A stretch of 19,030 nucleotides of DNA from Thermoplasmata archaeon (lineage in GTDB: Archaea > Thermoplasmatota > Thermoplasmata > UBA184), in NCBI GenBank assembly GCA_027314845.1, contig DAHVAA010000007.1:1-19030 (forward strand). The letters are read 5' to 3'. A program made the position numbers and the translations under genes. This document shows, piece by piece, positions 6,715 through 12,625 of the stretch. The notes beneath the pieces were generated by a model. The model saw only the letters and a list, made by a program, of their open reading frames with translations. It did not search any database and was not told the DNA's origin. How positions within the stretch are numbered: the stretch's first letter is position 1; every line of letters starts with the position of its first letter.

Positions 6715-7869
6715 ATGGACCTGAGCCTCGCACCGGAAGAGCAGGACCTTCGGGACGCGGCCCGTCGGTTCGCCCGGAAGGAGATCCTCCCGGTGGCGGA
6801 CCGTATGGACCGCGAGGACCACTTTCCCCGCGAGGTGTTTCGCGCCCTCGGAGCGCAAGGGTTCCTCGGGATCACCATCCCCGAGGAGTACGGCGGGCTC
6901 GGGCTCTCCTACCTCGCCCAAGCCCTCGTCCTCGAGGAGATCGCACGGGTGAGCCCCGCACTCGCGTTGAGCGTCGGAGCGCATTCGAATCTCTTCGCGG
7001 ACAACGTCGCTCGGAACGGGAGCCACGCCCAACGGGAGGCGTTCCTCCCCCCCGCGGTCTCGGGAGAGGCGATCGGAGCGCTCGCCCTGACCGAGCCGGG
7101 CGCGGGGTCGGACGCGGTCTCTCTCCAGACGCGGGCGGTACGTGACGGCGATCACTACGTCCTCAACGGCTCGAAGCAGTTCATCACGAACGGACCAGTG
7201 GCCGACGAGCTGTTGGTCTATGCCAAGACCGACCCGGGAGCCGGAGCGCACGGCATCAGTGCGTTCGTCCTACGGTCGAAGACCCCCGGATTCTCCGTCG
7301 CGCGAAGCCTCGACAAGATGGGGATGAGGGGCTCGCCGACCGGCGAGCTTGCGTTCCAGGACGTTCGGGTTCCCGGCGAGCAACTGGTGGGGGAGGAGAA
7401 TCACGGGGCGCGCATCATGATGAGCGGCCTCAACATTGAGCGGGCCGTCCTCACGGCGATCCCGGTCGGGATCATGGCCGAGTGCCTCGAGCGCTCGACC
7501 GCCTACGCCCGGGAGCGCGAACAGTTCGGACAGAAGATCGGACGGTTCGAGCTCATCCAGGAGAAGCTGGCGAACATGTTCACGGACCTCGAGGCCGCGC
7601 GGGGGCTCCTCTATGCCGCGCTCGCCCGCATTACCGCCGAGCCACGCAGCCTCCGGGCCGCGGCGGCGGCGCTCACGTTCGCCTCCGAAGCTTCGACCCG
7701 CGTCGCCCTGGACGCCGTGCAAGTGCACGGGGGCTACGGGTACATGCGCGACCTTCCGCTCGAGCGGCTGGCCCGCGACGCGAAGCTTCTAGAGATCGGC
7801 GCCGGGACCTCGGAGATCCGCCGGCTGATCGTCGCCCGAGAGCTCCTCGGACCCGGCTTCGACCTGTAG
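6715..7869 (+). CDS. Acyl-CoA dehydrogenase, isovaleryl-CoA dehydrogenase-like
   Basis: This 384-residue flavoenzyme has typical family length. Visible signatures are [76 protein letters not shown] and [21 protein letters not shown]. Subtype can be argued from the catalytic base. The late position, Glu in short- and medium-chain enzymes, reads [11 protein letters not shown] with Gly, while GLNIERAVL offers Glu242. That arrangement and the SVGAHSNL box match isovaleryl-CoA dehydrogenase, which oxidises isovaleryl-CoA to 3-methylcrotonyl-CoA in leucine breakdown and passes electrons to electron-transfer flavoprotein. No other leucine-pathway or ETF gene is in the window, so the exact substrate is inference. 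The gene is convergent with the small ribbon-helix-helix gene, with 26 bases between stops. Confidence 0.88.
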   Translation: MDLSLAPEEQDLRDAARRFARKEILPVADRMDREDHFPREVFRALGAQGFLGITIPEEYGGLGLSYLAQALVLEEIARVSPALALSVGAHSNLFADNVARNGSHAQREAFLPPAVSGEAIGALALTEPGAGSDAVSLQTRAVRDGDHYVLNGSKQFITNGPVADELLVYAKTDPGAGAHGISAFVLRSKTPGFSVARSLDKMGMRGSPTGELAFQDVRVPGEQLVGEENHGARIMMSGLNIERAVLTAIPVGIMAECLERSTAYAREREQFGQKIGRFELIQEKLANMFTDLEAARGLLYAALARITAEPRSLRAAAAALTFASEASTRVALDAVQVHGGYGYMRDLPLERLARDAKLLEIGAGTSEIRRLIVARELLGPGFDL

Positions 7870-7895
7870 CGAGCGGCCCCGCCCCGGGAAAGGGG

Positions 7896-8072
7896 CTAGT
7901 GCGAGGACGGCTTACGGAGTCCGAGGCCTTCCTCGATGTAGAGCGCCGCCTGGGTCGAAGTGGAACGTCGATCCCTTTCTGCGGCGACCCGCAATTCTCT
8001 CAGGATCGCGGGCTCGAGGTAGACGGCGAGTCCTACGCGTCGCTTCGCCTTGCTCTTCGGTGGTCGCGGCAT
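7896..8072 (-). CDS. Small ribbon-helix-helix (CopG/Arc-type) DNA-binding protein
   Basis: This 58-residue protein has a basic start (MPRPPKSKAKRR), a predicted strand VGLAVYLEP, and two helices (AILRELRVAAERDRR and TSTQAALYIEEGLGL). That is the layout of ribbon-helix-helix repressors, which bind inverted repeats as dimers. The ATG at 8072 is preferred over upstream in-frame starts because the fold begins there; AAGGAAAT lies just upstream as a weak ribosome binding site. A TTTTAAAA box at 8153-8160 would give a leader of about 60 bases. No toxin-like partner is adjacent, so an antitoxin role has no support. Targets are unknown and may include its own promoter. Confidence 0.68.
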   Translation of the reverse strand: MPRPPKSKAKRRVGLAVYLEPAILRELRVAAERDRRSTSTQAALYIEEGLGLRKPSSH

Positions 8073-8152
8073 GAGATTTCCTTCTTCGCCAGGAGATTCC
8101 CCGAGGTTACCCGGTCTCGAAGACCCCTTGCGATGGTGAATCGGCGCTCGGA

Positions 8153-8160
8153 TTTTAAAA
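8153..8160 (-). promoter_or_regulatory. TATA box for the ribbon-helix-helix gene
   Basis: TTTTAAAA is the most AT-rich octamer in this GC-rich gap and is self-complementary. It lies about 85 bases upstream of the ATG at 8072, implying a leader of about 60 bases, longer than for most genes here. The 286 bases between the two divergent start codons (8073-8359) otherwise hold only the next promoter and a GC hairpin. Confidence 0.4.
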
Positions 8161-8286
8161 GGGCTGGGTTGAGTGCGATATCGGACGGGTGCCTGCAAGA
8201 TTCGCCAAACCGTACCTACCGTCGGGGAACGACGTGGCGATTCCCGGGGGGGCCCAATACCTCGCGCTAGCACCCGCGCCGCGTCG

Positions 8287-8313
8287 GGGCGTTTGGTCGC
8301 GACCGGAGCGCCC
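8287..8313. other. GC-rich imperfect hairpin upstream of the coiled-coil gene
   Basis: GGGCG (8287-8291) pairs with CGCCC (8309-8313), enclosing the palindrome GGTCGCGACC. It ends about 15 bases before the TATATA at 8329. It could be an operator or chance structure in GC-rich DNA. Confidence 0.2.
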
Positions 8314-8328
8314 GCGGCCTCGCCAACC

Positions 8329-8334
8329 TATATA
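8329..8334 (+). promoter_or_regulatory. TATA box of the coiled-coil gene / PPS transcription unit
   Basis: TATATA is centred 28 bases before the ATG at 8360, in otherwise GC-rich sequence. It is a strong archaeal TATA box and predicts a leaderless or nearly leaderless mRNA that probably also covers the downstream CoA-pathway gene. Confidence 0.65.
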
Positions 8335-8359
8335 GCATCGGGGGTGCCATCGGACCCCG

Positions 8360-9097
8360 ATGGCAGGACGGCCGCCCGCGTCGGGCGGGAGCGCTTCCTC
8401 GCTCCGCCTCGAGGTGCTGAAGGAGCTCCAAAGCCTTCTCGACGATCGCGAGGTCCGGGACCGACTCGACCGCGGCCCGCTCGCGGAAACGAAGGGTCGC
8501 GAGCACTGGGTCCTGCACCTGCTCCTCCGGGCTCAGGAGACCGGTCAAGCCCATGTCGACACGCTGATCGGAAGCGCCTACTCGAACCTCCTGGCCCGAC
8601 TGCAGTCGATCGAAGACCGGCTCCAGCAGGTCGAGACGGTCGACCAGGCGCTCGGTGAGGAGCAACAGCGCCGACTCGAGGGTCTCGAGGCGACACTGAC
8701 GGAGCGCGTCGCACGGGAGGTCACGACCGGCGTGGACGCCGCGTCCGAGCGGCTCGCCCAAGGGATCCGAGAGAATCTCGACACGAAGTGGAAGCCGGTG
8801 GGCGATTCGATCGAAGCGTTCGCCCAGTCGTCCCACCAACTGACGAAAGACCTCTCCGACACGTACCGGGTCTCGACCCAGAGCCGGCTCCTGCTCAACG
8901 AGAACGCCCGGCGGATCATCGACCTGGGCCGCGACCTGGTCGCGCTCGAGGAGAGCCTCAAGCTCGCCCTCACGAAAGTCCTCGAGGACGGGCTCGCCCC
9001 GCTCGAAGACCGGATCGCGGCGATCGAGAGCCGACTCGGCGCCACGGAGGAAGCCGCGGGGACCCACGCCGATGCCGATCCCCCGGCGGGTGGTTGA
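8360..9097 (+). CDS. Hypothetical coiled-coil protein
   Basis: I do not recognise this 245-residue protein. It is acidic, almost entirely helical in appearance, and lacks a signal peptide, membrane segment or cysteine. Leu/Ile/Val heptads are evident at about residues 75-115 (for example LLARLQSIEDRLQQVETV) and 190-225 (DLVALEESLKLALTKVLEDG). The first 60 residues (EVLKELQSLLDDREVRDRL, then REHWVLHLLL) could be a small helical domain. The C-terminus is a short disordered-looking Ala/Gly/Pro tail. A structural or scaffold role is possible, but no function can be assigned. The gene has a good TATA box and is followed after 20 bases by 4-phosphopantoate--beta-alanine ligase, so the two are probably co-transcribed. 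Confidence 0.75.
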   Translation: MAGRPPASGGSASSLRLEVLKELQSLLDDREVRDRLDRGPLAETKGREHWVLHLLLRAQETGQAHVDTLIGSAYSNLLARLQSIEDRLQQVETVDQALGEEQQRRLEGLEATLTERVAREVTTGVDAASERLAQGIRENLDTKWKPVGDSIEAFAQSSHQLTKDLSDTYRVSTQSRLLLNENARRIIDLGRDLVALEESLKLALTKVLEDGLAPLEDRIAAIESRLGATEEAAGTHADADPPAGG

Positions 9098-9117
9098 GGG
9101 ACCGTTCCGGCCGAACT

Positions 9118-9882
9118 ATGCGCCTTTCCCCGCGCCACCCGAGGTACGAAAGCCTCCGCGTCCGGGAGAACCTCGCGTCGGCCCACCGGGCGGGACTGGT
9201 CGTACCGGAAGGGCTGATCGCCCAGGGACGGGGCGAAGCCTTCGACTACCTCCTCGGCGAGCGGACGACCCCGAGCGCCCGCCGTGCGGAACGGGCGGCG
9301 GCCGCCTGGCTTTCGGCCGCCCACCACCCGGTCGTGAGCGTCAACGGAAACGTGGCCGCTCTCGCGTCGGGCGAGATCGCTCGCCTGGTCCGTATCGACC
9401 CCCGTATCCGGGTGGAGGTCAACCTCTTCCACCGCACCTCCGCGCGAGCGCGGGCCGTCGGCGACCGCCTGCGACGCGCCGGGGTCCGTCAGGTCCTCGG
9501 GGAGCGGCCGAATGCCACGATCCCCGGGCTCCCATCCGACCGGGCCCGGGTCGACCGGGAAGGGATCTTCGTGGCGGACGTCTGTCTGGTTCCTCTCGAG
9601 GACGGCGACCGGGCCGAGGCGCTCCGGGCGAGGGGCCAGCGGGTGATCTCGGTCGACCTGAACCCGCTCTCTCGAACGAGCCGCGCCGCCGACCTTCCGA
9701 TCGTGGACGAGGTCCGGCGAGCCCTCGGTCACATCGGAGAGGATCTAGTGCGGCTCCGGGCCGCGGGACGCCGACCGTCGCTACTTCCCTTCGACGGCCC
9801 CCGAGCCCGCCGGGAGGCGCTCGCGACGATCTACCGAACGCTCAAACGGTCGGAAGCTCCCCGCCGCCGACCGAGTCGCTGA
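9118..9882 (+). CDS. 4-phosphopantoate--beta-alanine ligase (archaeal phosphopantothenate synthetase)
   Basis: This 254-residue protein matches the archaeal phosphopantothenate synthetase family (formerly DUF137) along its length: HPRYESLRVRENL at the N-terminus, then GLIAQGRGEAFDYLLGE, HPVVSVNGNVAALASGEI, RVEVNLFHRT, GIFVADVCLVPLEDGDRAEA and ISVDLNPLSRTSRAADLPIV. The enzyme joins 4-phosphopantoate and beta-alanine using ATP, the archaeal route to 4'-phosphopantothenate for CoA. Its partner pantoate kinase is not in the window. The ATG at 9118 fits the family N-terminus; the open frame extends upstream through the previous gene but is not family-like there. Expression probably depends on the promoter of the coiled-coil gene. 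The last 41 bases overlap the 3' end of the opposite-strand GAF gene. Confidence 0.93.
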   Translation: MRLSPRHPRYESLRVRENLASAHRAGLVVPEGLIAQGRGEAFDYLLGERTTPSARRAERAAAAWLSAAHHPVVSVNGNVAALASGEIARLVRIDPRIRVEVNLFHRTSARARAVGDRLRRAGVRQVLGERPNATIPGLPSDRARVDREGIFVADVCLVPLEDGDRAEALRARGQRVISVDLNPLSRTSRAADLPIVDEVRRALGHIGEDLVRLRAAGRRPSLLPFDGPRARREALATIYRTLKRSEAPRRRPSR

Positions 9883-10327
9883 GGCGCGTCGCGACCGCCT
9901 CGAGGAACGCCCGGTCGGACGCATCGAACGCGCCGACCTCGTTCCCGTCGATGTCGAGCTCGCCCACGACCGCGTCGTCGCGCCAGATCGGTACTACGAT
10001 CTCCGACCGGGTCTCCAGGAAGCAGGCAAGGTAGTCGGGGGACGACCGGACATCGTCCACGACGACCGTACGCTCCTCCCGTACCGCTTGGCCGCAGAGG
10101 CCCCGATCGATCGGGATCCGGGCGTGCTCCGTCGCCGCCGGCCCGTCCCAGGCGTCCAGCACAAGGACGCTGCCTTCCTTGCGGTAGACACCGACCCATC
10201 GATAGTGGCGAAACGAATCCCGCAAGAATCGGCAGACCGCTTCCAGGGCCTGCGTGCTTCGCAGGCGGCCGAGGATCGCGTCGATCTGCAACAGCGCCGG
10301 GGTCGACTGCCGCAGAGCGACGCTCAT
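9842..10327 (-). CDS. GAF-domain protein related to free methionine-R-sulfoxide reductase
   Basis: This 161-residue single GAF domain contains IPIDRGLCGQAV, YLACFLETRSEIVVPIWRDD and GELDIDGNEVGAFD, matching the free methionine-(R)-sulfoxide reductase branch. That enzyme reduces free Met-R-sulfoxide in the cytosol. Of the three Cys discussed for the E. coli enzyme (84, 94, 118), the last two align with Cys78 and Cys102 at the same 24-residue spacing. The position of the first is His68 (TEHARIP). It may therefore be a two-Cys reductase or a small-molecule-binding GAF protein. The ATG at 10327 has GGGAG seven bases upstream (10335-10339). It begins only 34 bases after the 3' end of the tRNA-Ser gene, with no TATA box between, so it may be co-transcribed with the tRNA. 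Confidence 0.78.
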   Translation of the reverse strand: MSVALRQSTPALLQIDAILGRLRSTQALEAVCRFLRDSFRHYRWVGVYRKEGSVLVLDAWDGPAATEHARIPIDRGLCGQAVREERTVVVDDVRSSPDYLACFLETRSEIVVPIWRDDAVVGELDIDGNEVGAFDASDRAFLEAVATRLSDSVGGGELPTV

Positions 10328-10361
10328 CGCGCCGCTCCCGTGCGGAGGGCGACGAAGGGAG

Positions 10362-10479
10362 CGCCGAGGGGGAGACTTTCCGCCCGGACGGTTCGGCCGT
10401 CCGCGGCGTTTGAACTCCCGAGGCGTATTCCGCCACGAGCTTTCCAGACTCGCGCCGTACCGGACTGAGCCACCTCGGC
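10362..10479 (-). tRNA. tRNA-Ser(GGA) with a T-loop intron
   Basis: Minus-strand reading from 10479 folds into a class II tRNA. The acceptor GCCGAGG (10479-10473) pairs fully with CCTCGGC (10369-10363), and the discriminator is G (10362), as in archaeal tRNA-Ser. The D-arm GCT/GGC encloses A-G and GG. The anticodon stem CGAGT/GCTCG carries loop CTGGAAA, anticodon GGA (Ser, UCY codons). The variable arm has stem GGCG/CGCC with loop GAATA, as expected for serine. T-stem GGGAG (10419-10415) pairs perfectly with CTCCC (10374-10370), but the loop is TTCAAA, then 33 extra bases, then T. Removing them restores a normal seven-base T-loop and an 85-nt tRNA. CCA is not encoded. A TATA-like CTTATC lies about 34 bases upstream. 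Confidence 0.9.
10376..10408 (-). other. 33-base intron in the T-loop of tRNA-Ser(GGA)
   Basis: The insert forms a hairpin: CGGACGG (10403-10397) pairs with CCGTCCG (10391-10385) around loop CCGAA, extended by CGCC/GGCG (10408-10405 / 10384-10381). Outward from it come a 3-base bulge AAA (10411-10409), a 3-bp helix TTC/GAA, a 3-base bulge AGT (10377-10375), then the T-stem. This is a bulge-helix-bulge-like target for the archaeal tRNA splicing endonuclease, with a central helix of 3 rather than the canonical 4 bp. The exact cut is ambiguous by a base (position 58/59 or 59/60); the length is 33 either way. Confidence 0.8.
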
Positions 10480-10510
10480 ACGCCCGCCGGCCAAGGACGG
10501 GAGACGGGCG

Positions 10511-10516
10511 ATAAGC
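10511..10516 (-). promoter_or_regulatory. TATA-like box for tRNA-Ser
   Basis: On the minus strand GCTTAT lies about 34 bases upstream of the first tRNA base (10479), giving a 5' leader of several bases to be removed by RNase P. It sits inside the near-palindrome CTAAGCTTATC. Confidence 0.4.
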
Positions 10517-10538
10517 TTAGCGGAGGAACGGCGGGCGG

Positions 10539-10778
10539 TCACTCGCGCAGGGGGTACCAGCGACAGTTCGCGCAGCCGGTCGCCCGGTCCTCGCCGGAGA
10601 TGGTCGCGCCGCAATCCGGACAGGCCATCGACGCCGCCACCGAGAGCGTGAGGCAGTCGAAGCAACATCCACCGCGCCGATCCTCGGGCAGAAGGATGAG
10701 GCTCCGTCCGCAGAAAAGGCAGTGCGAGAACCGGTCGTCGGAGGCCCCGAACGTGCGACTGTCCGCGAAAGAAAGCAT
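10539..10778 (-). CDS. Small double zinc-ribbon protein
   Basis: This 79-residue protein has two four-cysteine zinc-ribbon patterns. The first is C20-x2-C23 with C39-x2-C42 (HCLFCG and CCFDC); the second is C53-x2-C56 with C69-x2-C72 (CPDCG and CANC). There is also an extra Cys38. Such small proteins in archaea are often accessory nucleic-acid- or protein-binding factors, but I cannot assign a function. The ATG at 10778 fits a TATA-like box centred 28 bases upstream. The gene lies between the ABC permease and the tRNA-Ser and appears to be its own short transcript. Confidence 0.75.
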   Translation of the reverse strand: MLSFADSRTFGASDDRFSHCLFCGRSLILLPEDRRGGCCFDCLTLSVAASMACPDCGATISGEDRATGCANCRWYPLRE

Positions 10779-10802
10779 CGGGCGGCTCCACCATCCGTCG
10801 CC

Positions 10803-10810
10803 TACATAAG
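10803..10810 (-). promoter_or_regulatory. TATA-like box of the zinc-ribbon gene
   Basis: CTTATGTA on the minus strand is centred about 28 bases upstream of the ATG at 10778, the spacing expected for a leaderless transcript. It lies in the 85-base gap after the ABC permease stop. Confidence 0.5.
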
Positions 10811-10863
10811 CCCTCGCGCGTCGCGAACCTTCGCGCGCAAACCTCGCTCCTCGACGGGGCGTT

Positions 10864-11610
10864 TCAGGGCTCTTTCCAACGCGCTTTCAACGCCGCGAGA
10901 GTGAAGAATCCCGCGGTGAACCCAATGAGCACTCCCCAGTCGAGCAGACCCTCGCCGAGGGAGAGCGGAGCAAGCCCGACCGCGCCCTGGACGAGCCCCG
11001 CCGCGTACGTTGTCGGGGAGAGCCGGGCCGCGACCTGCGCCCATCCGGGCAAGGCGGAGATCGGGTAGTAGACCGGTGGCAGAACGGTCAGGAACAGCGA
11101 GATGAGCGGGCTGAACATGAACGTCTCCCGCACATCCTCGAAGTACGTCGCGAGCGTGAAGGCGAGGGCGCTCGCGAACGCCCAGACCAGGACGAGGGTC
11201 CCCGCGACGACCGCCACGCTGAACAGGCTCACGTACCCCTCGAGCGCGAAGATGAGGACGAAGACCGCGAGGGCGGGCAGGGAGTAGACGAGCTCGCTCA
11301 GGGCCATCCCGGCCACGTAGACCGGCGCTTCGACCGGCGAGGCGACCACGATGTCCTGGAACTTGAGGTCATGACGGTAATGCGTGAGGTCGGACTGGAG
11401 ACCGGTGCCGACGCTCAGCATCGTCAGCACCATCCCGCCCGTGACCCCGTACGGCAGGTAGGTCCCGTGCGAGACGATCGTGATGAAGAACAGGAACGAC
11501 AGCGGCGACGCGAGGAGGTTGAGGAGGTAGAGGGGCTGCGTCCGGATCGGGATGACCCCGTTCAAGAGGACGAGGGTAGTGAGCGCCCGAAGGCGATGGC
11601 GCGGAGTCAC
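10864..11610 (-). CDS. ABC-2 type transporter permease
   Basis: This 248-residue membrane protein has about six hydrophobic segments and the ABC-2 layout: the N-terminal ALTTLVLLNGVIPIRTQPLY leads into the first helix, and LPPVYYPISALPGWAQVAARL precedes the last helices, a motif typical of NodJ/DrrB-type permeases. It should form the membrane half of an exporter with the ATPase encoded just upstream; the cargo (drug, lipid or polysaccharide) cannot be told. The GTG at 11610 overlaps the ATPase stop in the tetramer GTGA, implying translational coupling. An in-frame opening continues far upstream inside the ATPase gene but does not resemble a permease, so the GTG is preferred. Confidence 0.87.
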   Translation of the reverse strand: MTPRHRLRALTTLVLLNGVIPIRTQPLYLLNLLASPLSFLFFITIVSHGTYLPYGVTGGMVLTMLSVGTGLQSDLTHYRHDLKFQDIVVASPVEAPVYVAGMALSELVYSLPALAVFVLIFALEGYVSLFSVAVVAGTLVLVWAFASALAFTLATYFEDVRETFMFSPLISLFLTVLPPVYYPISALPGWAQVAARLSPTTYAAGLVQGAVGLAPLSLGEGLLDWGVLIGFTAGFFTLAALKARWKEP

Positions 11611-12548
11611 GCTTCGGCCTCCTCGCTCGGGGTCTCCTCGTTGATCGAGCGGCCGACGACATCCAGGAAGATGTCCTCGAGGCTCACCGGCCCCATCGAA
11701 ACCCGAACGTTCCGTTCGAGCGCCCGGCGGGCAACCTCCCGCGCTTCGGCTTCCCGCGTGAAGAGCAGCCAGCCGCCTTCGATCTCGGCGATGCGGCCGT
11801 ACGGCTCGAGCTCCGCACGGGGGAACGAGCCCTGGATCGTCACCCGGTACGGGTAGCGCACGCGGCCCCGGAGGTCGGCGGGGCTCCCCTCCAATACGAG
11901 TCGCCCGCGTTCCACGAGCGCGAGACGCGTGGACAGCGACTCCGCCTCGTCCAGGTAGTGCGTCGTGAGGATGATCGTTCGGTGCTCGCGGCTCGTCCGA
12001 CGGATCGCCTCCCACACCTGACGCCGGGCGATCGGGTCGAGCCCGGTCGTCGGTTCGTCCAGGAAGAGCAGCTCCGCATCCGACGCGAGGACCATCGCGC
12101 AGAGCGTCCGGCGGCGCAGGCCCCCCGAGAGACGGGAAACGCTTCGGTGACGGTACTCCGACAGGGAGAGCTCGTCCAGGGCGTCGCGCGTCCGCCGCCG
12201 CGCCTCGACGCGGTCGAGCCCTCGCATCCTGAGGTAGAGGTCGACGACCTCCTCGACGTTCAGGAAATAGAGTGGCCGCGACTCTTGCGGGATGCACGCG
12301 ATGCGGGACCGGATCGACCGCTCCTCACGTTCCGCGTCGAGCCCGAGGATCGACACCCTCCCGGCGGTCGGCGCGAGCTGCGTCGCACAGATCCGGACGA
12401 AGGTGGTCTTCCCGGCGCCGTTGCGGCCGATCAGGCCGTAGACCCGACCGGTCGGCACTTCGAGGTTCAGGTCCTCGAGCGCGGCGACCCCCGAAGGGGA
12501 GTGCGAGTAGACCTTGCGCAGATGCTCCGCGTGGATCGCGACCGGCAT
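11607..12548 (-). CDS. ABC transporter ATP-binding protein (exporter type)
   Basis: This 313-residue ATPase shows every motif in order: Walker A GRNGAGKT (41-48), Q-loop IPQES (Q88), signature LSGGLRRR (140-147), Walker B LLFLDEPTTGLDP (D164, E165) and the switch H197 in LTTHYLDEAE. The approximately 90 residues after the nucleotide-binding domain (FPRAELEPYGRIAEIEGGWL and on) match the C-terminal extension of drug- and polysaccharide-export ATPases of the CcmA/DrrA class. It powers the permease encoded immediately downstream. The ATG at 12548 is the family-like start, with a TATA-like GTTAAG about 30 bases upstream. The substrate is unknown. Confidence 0.92.
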   Translation of the reverse strand: MPVAIHAEHLRKVYSHSPSGVAALEDLNLEVPTGRVYGLIGRNGAGKTTFVRICATQLAPTAGRVSILGLDAEREERSIRSRIACIPQESRPLYFLNVEEVVDLYLRMRGLDRVEARRRTRDALDELSLSEYRHRSVSRLSGGLRRRTLCAMVLASDAELLFLDEPTTGLDPIARRQVWEAIRRTSREHRTIILTTHYLDEAESLSTRLALVERGRLVLEGSPADLRGRVRYPYRVTIQGSFPRAELEPYGRIAEIEGGWLLFTREAEAREVARRALERNVRVSMGPVSLEDIFLDVVGRSINEETPSEEAEA

Positions 12549-12574
12549 GAGCCTCGCCGAGGGACGGGGCGGCT

Positions 12575-12580
12575 CTTAAC
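12575..12580 (-). promoter_or_regulatory. TATA-like box of the ABC exporter operon
   Basis: GTTAAG on the minus strand is centred about 30 bases upstream of the ATPase ATG, in the 77-base gap following purP. It is the same hexamer found before the acyl-CoA dehydrogenase gene. Confidence 0.45.
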
Positions 12581-12625
12581 GCAGCGGAGCGGGATGACCG
12601 GATCGCAAGACGGCCCCGACGCGGC

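Noticed and set aside
7896..8072. Antitoxin of a toxin-antitoxin pair
   Set aside because: Neither neighbour is a plausible toxin: the acyl-CoA dehydrogenase is convergent and the coiled-coil gene is divergent.
7896..8273. 125-residue version of the ribbon-helix-helix protein starting far upstream
   Set aside because: The extra 67 residues are low-complexity and would start upstream of the TTTTAAAA promoter; the fold begins at the ATG at 8072.
11611..12297. Long N-terminal extension of the ABC permease frame
   Set aside because: It is wholly inside the ATPase gene in another frame, is rich in Arg/Pro and has no membrane segments; the GTG at 11610 overlapping the ATPase stop is the sensible start.
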